NCBI GenBank assembly: GCA_937897615.1
Contig: CALCNO010000028.1
Location: 1 to 17,700, forward strand
Source: an uncultured Anaerolineaceae bacterium
GTDB lineage: Bacteria; Chloroflexota; Anaerolineae; Anaerolineales; Anaerolineaceae
Direction of reading: 5' to 3'
DNA length: 17,700 bases
The translations under genes were made by a program, and so were the position numbers. Shown one piece after another: positions 14,019-17,700 of this stretch; within the stretch, counting starts at the first letter, position 1, and each line of letters starts with the position of its first letter. The notes beneath the pieces are model-generated. The model saw nothing but the letters and a program-made list of their open reading frames with translations, did no database searches and had not been told where the DNA came from.

Positions 14019-15539
14019 TTGACTTCCGAATACGTGCTTGAAATGAAGAACATTTCAAAAAGTTTCTTCAAAGTAAACGTATTGAATTCCGTTAACCTTG
14101 CGATCAAGCCCGGTGAAGTACACGCACTGATCGGCGAAAACGGTGCCGGAAAATCCACCTTGATGAAAATACTCATGGGTATCTATGAGATGGATGAAGG
14201 CGAGATTCTGATTCGTGGACAGAAGGTGAACATCCATTCACCCCGCGAGGCACTCGACCTCGGAGTAGCCATGATCCACCAGGAGCTGAATCCGCTCCTG
14301 GACATGGAAGTTGCCGAAAATATTTTTTTGGGGCGTGAGCTTATCCAATTTAAAGCAGGCCCTCTTAGCCTGGTGAACAAAAAAGAAGAACGAAAGCAAA
14401 CCGAAAGACTGTTCACCAAGATGGGTATCAACATTAACCCAAAATCCTTCATGAGGGACTTAAGCGTCGCTCAAAGGCAATTGGTAGAAATCGTAAAAGC
14501 GATCACCGTCTCGGCAAAAGTTGTCGTCATGGATGAGCCGACATCCGCCATCACTGAGCGGGAAGTGAAAACCCTTTTCGAGCAAATCCAAAAGCTAAAA
14601 CAAGAGGACGTGGCGATCATCTACATCTCCCACAAAATGGACGAGATATTCAAGATTGCCGACCGCATTACTGTCCTTCGAGACGGTAACCACATTTGCA
14701 CCGAGGAAGCGAACCGGCTTGACCAGGAAACGCTCATTAAGATGATGGTGGGAAGAGAGATCAAAGAATTCTTTCCGAAAACTGAAGTTCAGCCTGGCCC
14801 CGTCGTGCTCAGCGTGAAAGATTTTTGTCTGGGGAAGAAGTACAGCGATATATCCTTTGACCTCCGGGCTGGGGAGATACTGGGCATTGCCGGCTTGGTA
14901 GGCGCCGGCAGAAGCGAACTGGTGGAAAGCATTTTCGGGATAACCAAACCCGACTGTGGGCAATTGTTACTCAACGGGAAACCTATAAAAATAAAGCGCA
15001 CCGGGGATGCCATCTCGCGGAAGATCGCCCTGATCACTGAAGACCGCAAATATACTGGCCTGAATCTGAAAACCTCCATCCAGCATAACATCTCCCTGGT
15101 TGGCCTGGATTCCCTCTCCAAATGGGGCATCGTAAACAGCCGCCGCGAAGAGATCAAAACCCAGGAACAAATTGAGCGCATGAATATCAAGGTGTTCTCA
15201 CAAAAGAACTTGGTCTCCTCATTAAGCGGCGGGAATCAGCAAAAGGTTGTTCTGGCAAAATGGCTGTTAACGCAGCCCGACATCATTATCCTTGATGAGC
15301 CGACCAGAGGTATTGACGTTGGCGCCAAGCGCGATATTTACCTCCTGATGGGAGAACTGGTCAAGGCTGGAAAAGCCCTGTTGATGATTTCGTCGGAAAT
15401 CCCGGAACTGATGGGATTATCAGATCGCATCCTTGTGCTTGCGGCAGGCAGGTTGACCGGTGAATTGGAGCGCAAGGATTTCTCACAGGAACGCATTATG
15501 AAATATGCATCTCAGTTCAAGGCAAACCAAAATGAATAA
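14019..15539 (+). CDS. Sugar ABC transporter ATP-binding protein, duplicated ATPase (RbsA/MglA/XylG type)
   Basis: Product is 506 aa from TTG 14019, chosen because AGGAG (14008-14012) sits 6 nt upstream; the in-frame GTG at 13977 lies within the operator with almost no leader. First ATPase domain: Walker A GENGAGKST (39-47), signature LSVAQ (148-152), Walker B VVMDEPTS (D172/E173). Second domain: degenerate Walker A GLVGAGRSE with R298 where lysine is usual, canonical signature LSGGNQQ (402-408) and Walker B LDEPTRGID (D426/E427). A weakened second P-loop with intact signature is typical of this family, where one site does most hydrolysis. It powers the permease encoded next, whose start lies within this gene's end (8-nt overlap). 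The exact sugar cannot be read from sequence. Confidence 0.95.
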   Translation: MTSEYVLEMKNISKSFFKVNVLNSVNLAIKPGEVHALIGENGAGKSTLMKILMGIYEMDEGEILIRGQKVNIHSPREALDLGVAMIHQELNPLLDMEVAENIFLGRELIQFKAGPLSLVNKKEERKQTERLFTKMGININPKSFMRDLSVAQRQLVEIVKAITVSAKVVVMDEPTSAITEREVKTLFEQIQKLKQEDVAIIYISHKMDEIFKIADRITVLRDGNHICTEEANRLDQETLIKMMVGREIKEFFPKTEVQPGPVVLSVKDFCLGKKYSDISFDLRAGEILGIAGLVGAGRSELVESIFGITKPDCGQLLLNGKPIKIKRTGDAISRKIALITEDRKYTGLNLKTSIQHNISLVGLDSLSKWGIVNSRREEIKTQEQIERMNIKVFSQKNLVSSLSGGNQQKVVLAKWLLTQPDIIILDEPTRGIDVGAKRDIYLLMGELVKAGKALLMISSEIPELMGLSDRILVLAAGRLTGELERKDFSQERIMKYASQFKANQNE

Positions 15540-16482
15540 AAAGTTCCGATTCGCATCCTTCCGTGAAATGGGAATCCTGGCGGCCTTTGTGGTCATCTTG
15601 CTCACATTGATGATCCTTTCGCCGAATGCGTTTGCCAGGCCAGCCAACCTGATCAACATTCTCAAACAGGCGTCCATCAACGGCATCCTGGCAACAGGAA
15701 TGATGTACGTGATTATCTCAGGCGGCATTGATCTTTCCGTTGGCTCAACCGTAGCACTGAGCGGGGTAATTGCCGCAACTTTTGCCCACCCGGGCGAATA
15801 TCCCCTGATTGTTCCTGTTATTCTTTCAATTGCCATTGGCGCAGTGGTCGGTCTCATCAACGGGGTTGGAGTGGCCTACGGGAGCATCCCGCCGTTCATT
15901 GTTACCCTGGGGATGATGACCATTGTGCGAGGAGCGGCCCTCATTGCTGCTAACGGTCAACCGGTATTTGGGGTTACCGATCAATTTGAAAACATCGCCG
16001 GAGGTTTTGTATTCGATACGATTCCAAACCTTGTCATTTATTTCATCGTCGTTACTTTGGTGCTTGCCTTTGTGCTCACCAAAACGGTGTTCGGAAGAAG
16101 AGTCTACGCCATCGGTGGCAATGAGACAGCCGCCAACGTCTCCGGCATCAACGTGGGAAGGATCAAAGTAGCCGTTTACACGCTCTGCGGCATGCTGGCA
16201 GGGTTTGCCGGCCTGCTGCTCGCTTCAAGGATCATCTCTGGCAATCCTACCTCCGGTCAATCTTACGAGTTGGATGCAATTGCAGCAGTGATTATCGGTG
16301 GCGTGAGTATGTCCGGCGGTTCAGGCAAATGGTACGGCACGGTCATTGGCGCGCTCTTGATTGCGGTGATCAGCAACGGGCTGGATATCCTCAATGTTTC
16401 TTCACACTTTCAGCTCATCATCAAAGGATTAATTATCATCATTGCTGTTTTGATCGACATCAAAGGTAAGGCCAGGGCATAA
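15532..16482 (+). CDS. Sugar ABC transporter permease (RbsC family)
   Basis: Product is 316 aa with eight or more membrane segments. ATG 15532 overlaps the ATPase stop by 8 nt; a longer in-frame reading from 15505 adds nine polar residues without a ribosome site. Family cues are SGGIDLSVGSTVAL near the middle of the N-terminal half (about 64-77) and the cytoplasmic coupling loop GGNETAANVSGINVGRIK (about 195-212) that contacts the ATPase. It presumably works as a homodimer with one duplicated ATPase chain or its dimer. No fusion or truncation is apparent. Confidence 0.95.
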   Translation: MNKKFRFASFREMGILAAFVVILLTLMILSPNAFARPANLINILKQASINGILATGMMYVIISGGIDLSVGSTVALSGVIAATFAHPGEYPLIVPVILSIAIGAVVGLINGVGVAYGSIPPFIVTLGMMTIVRGAALIAANGQPVFGVTDQFENIAGGFVFDTIPNLVIYFIVVTLVLAFVLTKTVFGRRVYAIGGNETAANVSGINVGRIKVAVYTLCGMLAGFAGLLLASRIISGNPTSGQSYELDAIAAVIIGGVSMSGGSGKWYGTVIGALLIAVISNGLDILNVSSHFQLIIKGLIIIIAVLIDIKGKARA

Positions 16483-16537
16483 ACAACTTGATTGCTGGAA
16501 ATCAGGTTACTGTTACAAATGTAAAAAGGAGAAAAGT

Positions 16538-17467
16538 ATGAAGTCAAGCAAGAAATTCATGGTAGTTGTTGTTCTTTTGCTTGTTGTATCCCTCCTTGCA
16601 GGGTGCACAGGCGGCAGCAAGAATGCAAAATATGGTTTGTTCATGAGCCATATGACCAATGCATTCACAATCGAAATGTCCGACGCTGTAAAAGCAAAGG
16701 CCACTGAACTGGGCCTCGATCTGACAGTCTACGACGGCGAGCAGGATCCCGCCAAACAGGCCAGCCAGGTTGAAACCGCGGTCACCCAGGGAATCAGCTG
16801 CATCGTGATCGAACCTGCCTCTGTTGACGGACTTGTTCCTGCAATCGAAAGCGCCACCAAAGCCGGTATTCCGGTAGTGGTTGTCAACCAGATGATCAGC
16901 AAACCCGAAGTTGCTTCCAGCTTTGTGGGTGTGAAGAACGTGGAAGGCGGCGAGTTGGAAATGAAAACCGCTGCTGAAGCAATGGGTGGCAAAGGTAACG
17001 TTGCATTCCTGCTCGGCCCGATGGGCTCTGATGCAGAACTCGGCCGCACCGAAGGCTACTACAACGTCCTCAAGGACTATCCTGACATCAAAGTGGTCTT
17101 TGAACAAACTGCCAACTGGAAGACCGACGAAGCTTTGACCCTGGTTGAGAACTGGCTGCAGACCGGTACCGAAATCAACGCAATCGTTGCCAACAATGAT
17201 GGTATGGCTCTTGGTGCGTTGAAAGCGGTTGAAGATGCCAAACTCCTCGACAAGATCAAGGTCTACGGCCTGGATGCTACCCCGGATGCGCTGGCTGCCG
17301 TGAAAGCTGGAACCCTGGCCGCCACCATCTCTCAGAGCACCACTGAACAGGGTAAAGTCGCCATGGAAACCTGCTACAAGCTGGTAAAGGGCGAGAAAGT
17401 GGACAAGGAAATCTACGTTCAGTTTACCCTCATCACCAAAGATAATATTGATCAGTTCCTTCCATAA
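16538..17467 (+). CDS. Sugar ABC transporter substrate-binding lipoprotein (RbsB-like, Peripla_BP_4)
   Basis: Product is 309 aa. A lipoprotein signal ends in LLAGC with C23 as the lipidated residue, so it is tethered outside the membrane. The type I periplasmic-binding fold follows. Against E. coli RbsB, equivalents of R141, N190, D215 and Q235 are present (R170, N220, D246, Q266), but the D-R pair that binds ribose hydroxyls is N117-Q118 and the stacking aromatic is W194. The ligand is therefore probably a pentose or related polyol, not confidently ribose. ATG 16538 has AGGAG with 6-nt spacing, 55 bp after the permease, so the binding protein can be translated at a higher rate. A terminator follows. 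Confidence 0.93.
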   Translation: MKSSKKFMVVVVLLLVVSLLAGCTGGSKNAKYGLFMSHMTNAFTIEMSDAVKAKATELGLDLTVYDGEQDPAKQASQVETAVTQGISCIVIEPASVDGLVPAIESATKAGIPVVVVNQMISKPEVASSFVGVKNVEGGELEMKTAAEAMGGKGNVAFLLGPMGSDAELGRTEGYYNVLKDYPDIKVVFEQTANWKTDEALTLVENWLQTGTEINAIVANNDGMALGALKAVEDAKLLDKIKVYGLDATPDALAAVKAGTLAATISQSTTEQGKVAMETCYKLVKGEKVDKEIYVQFTLITKDNIDQFLP

Positions 17468-17501
17468 ATAAACCTGCCAACGTGTAACCTGCCCAGCAAA
17501 T

Positions 17502-17534
17502 AAAGACTGCACTCCTTGTGGGTGCAGTCTTTTT
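17502..17534 (+). terminator. Terminator of the sugar transporter operon
   Basis: An 11-bp perfect stem (AAAGACTGCAC 17502-17512 with GTGCAGTCTTT 17522-17532) continues into a T run ending at 17534, one base before the -35 box of the tRNA promoter. Confidence 0.92.
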
Positions 17535-17535
17535 G

Positions 17536-17564
17536 TTGACACTGCCCCCCTCTCGTGATAAAAT
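17536..17564 (+). promoter_or_regulatory. Promoter of tRNA-Glu
   Basis: Perfect TTGACA (17536-17541), 17-bp spacer and TAAAAT (17559-17564, five of six) precede the mature tRNA by 15 bp, so the 5' leader is only about 9 nt. Confidence 0.85.
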
Positions 17565-17579
17565 CCCAACGCTTTAGAC

Positions 17580-17652
17580 GCCCCCATTGTCTAGCGGCCT
17601 AGGACGTGGCCCTCTCAAGGCCAAAACACCGGTTCGAATCCGGTTGGGGGCA
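17580..17652 (+). tRNA. tRNA-Glu (anticodon CUC)
   Basis: A 73-nt cloverleaf: acceptor GCCCCCA/TGGGGGC, D stem GTC/GAC with AGCGG-type loop, anticodon stem TGGCC/GGCCA around loop CTCTCAA (anticodon CTC, reading GAG), and T stem ACCGG/CCGGT around TTCGAAT. The discriminator is A17652. CCA is not encoded; CTTTTT follows, so CCA must be added by nucleotidyltransferase and the T run may end transcription. It probably supplements a UUC isoacceptor elsewhere. Confidence 0.96.
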
Positions 17653-17681
17653 CTTTTTATTTAACGCCCTCTCAAGTCTCA

Positions 17682-17697
17682 CACTGCTGACGCAGTG
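17682..17697. repeat. Short inverted repeat at right edge
   Basis: CACTGC (17682-17687) and GCAGTG (17692-17697) form a 6-bp hairpin with loop TGAC, 30 nt after the tRNA. It has no T tail inside the window; role unknown. Confidence 0.4.
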
Positions 17698-17700
17698 CAC

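Noticed and set aside
16544..17587. 347-codon open frame on the - strand opposite the sugar-binding lipoprotein
   Set aside because: It lies fully antisense to a clear lipoprotein gene and starts in the tRNA gene; no ribosome site and no family resemblance.
1..17700. CRISPR array, insertion sequence or prophage
   Set aside because: I saw no regularly spaced direct repeats, no transposase or integrase motif and no terminal inverted repeats flanking a gene.

Overview
The window looks like a piece of a Chloroflexota chromosome, most likely class Anaerolineae. This rests on the gene set: a class D/E-like sortase preceded by an LPXTG-like motif, an anti-sigma-like protein with an APRNFSLTP motif, a T-box leader in front of serS, and a bacterial-type divergent TTGACA/TATAAT promoter style. 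No 16S gene is present, so the assignment is an inference. Coding density is high and most of the window is housekeeping, with no mobile element or CRISPR array.

Layout. (1) Positions 1-1378, + strand: a three-gene cluster of a small Cys-rich single-pass membrane protein with a 15-serine linker, a double zinc-ribbon membrane protein, and a soluble double zinc-ribbon protein. A hairpin terminator follows. (2) 1664-3391, +: a secreted multidomain sortase, closed by a hairpin that also serves the convergent ftsK. (3) 7841-3455, - strand: ECF sigma factor, its probable membrane anti-sigma partner (ATGA overlap), a zinc-ribbon Nudix hydrolase (TTG start one base after the previous stop) and FtsK/SpoIIIE. 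(4) 7880-9948, +: a consensus promoter, a T-box riboswitch, serS and a DUF456-like membrane protein, ended by a hairpin shared with the convergent ferritin. (5) 13919-10007, -: promoter, YacL-type PIN/TRAM membrane protein, cysS and rlmB, followed by ferritin with its own likely promoter. (6) 13934-17534, +: promoter with a 12-bp palindrome at the expected transcription start, then a complete ABC sugar importer (ATPase, permease, binding lipoprotein) and a terminator. (7) A consensus promoter and tRNA-Glu(CUC), then a short hairpin at the right edge.

How the parts work together. The serS leader should sense uncharged tRNA-Ser and adjust seryl-tRNA synthetase. yacL-cysS-rlmB is a translation-related operon whose order recalls the Firmicutes yacL...cysS...rlmB neighbourhood. 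The sigma/anti-sigma pair probably handles an envelope signal. The sugar operon is probably switched by a regulator, not in this window, acting at the palindrome. The least explained parts are the left-edge zinc-ribbon cluster and the composite sortase.
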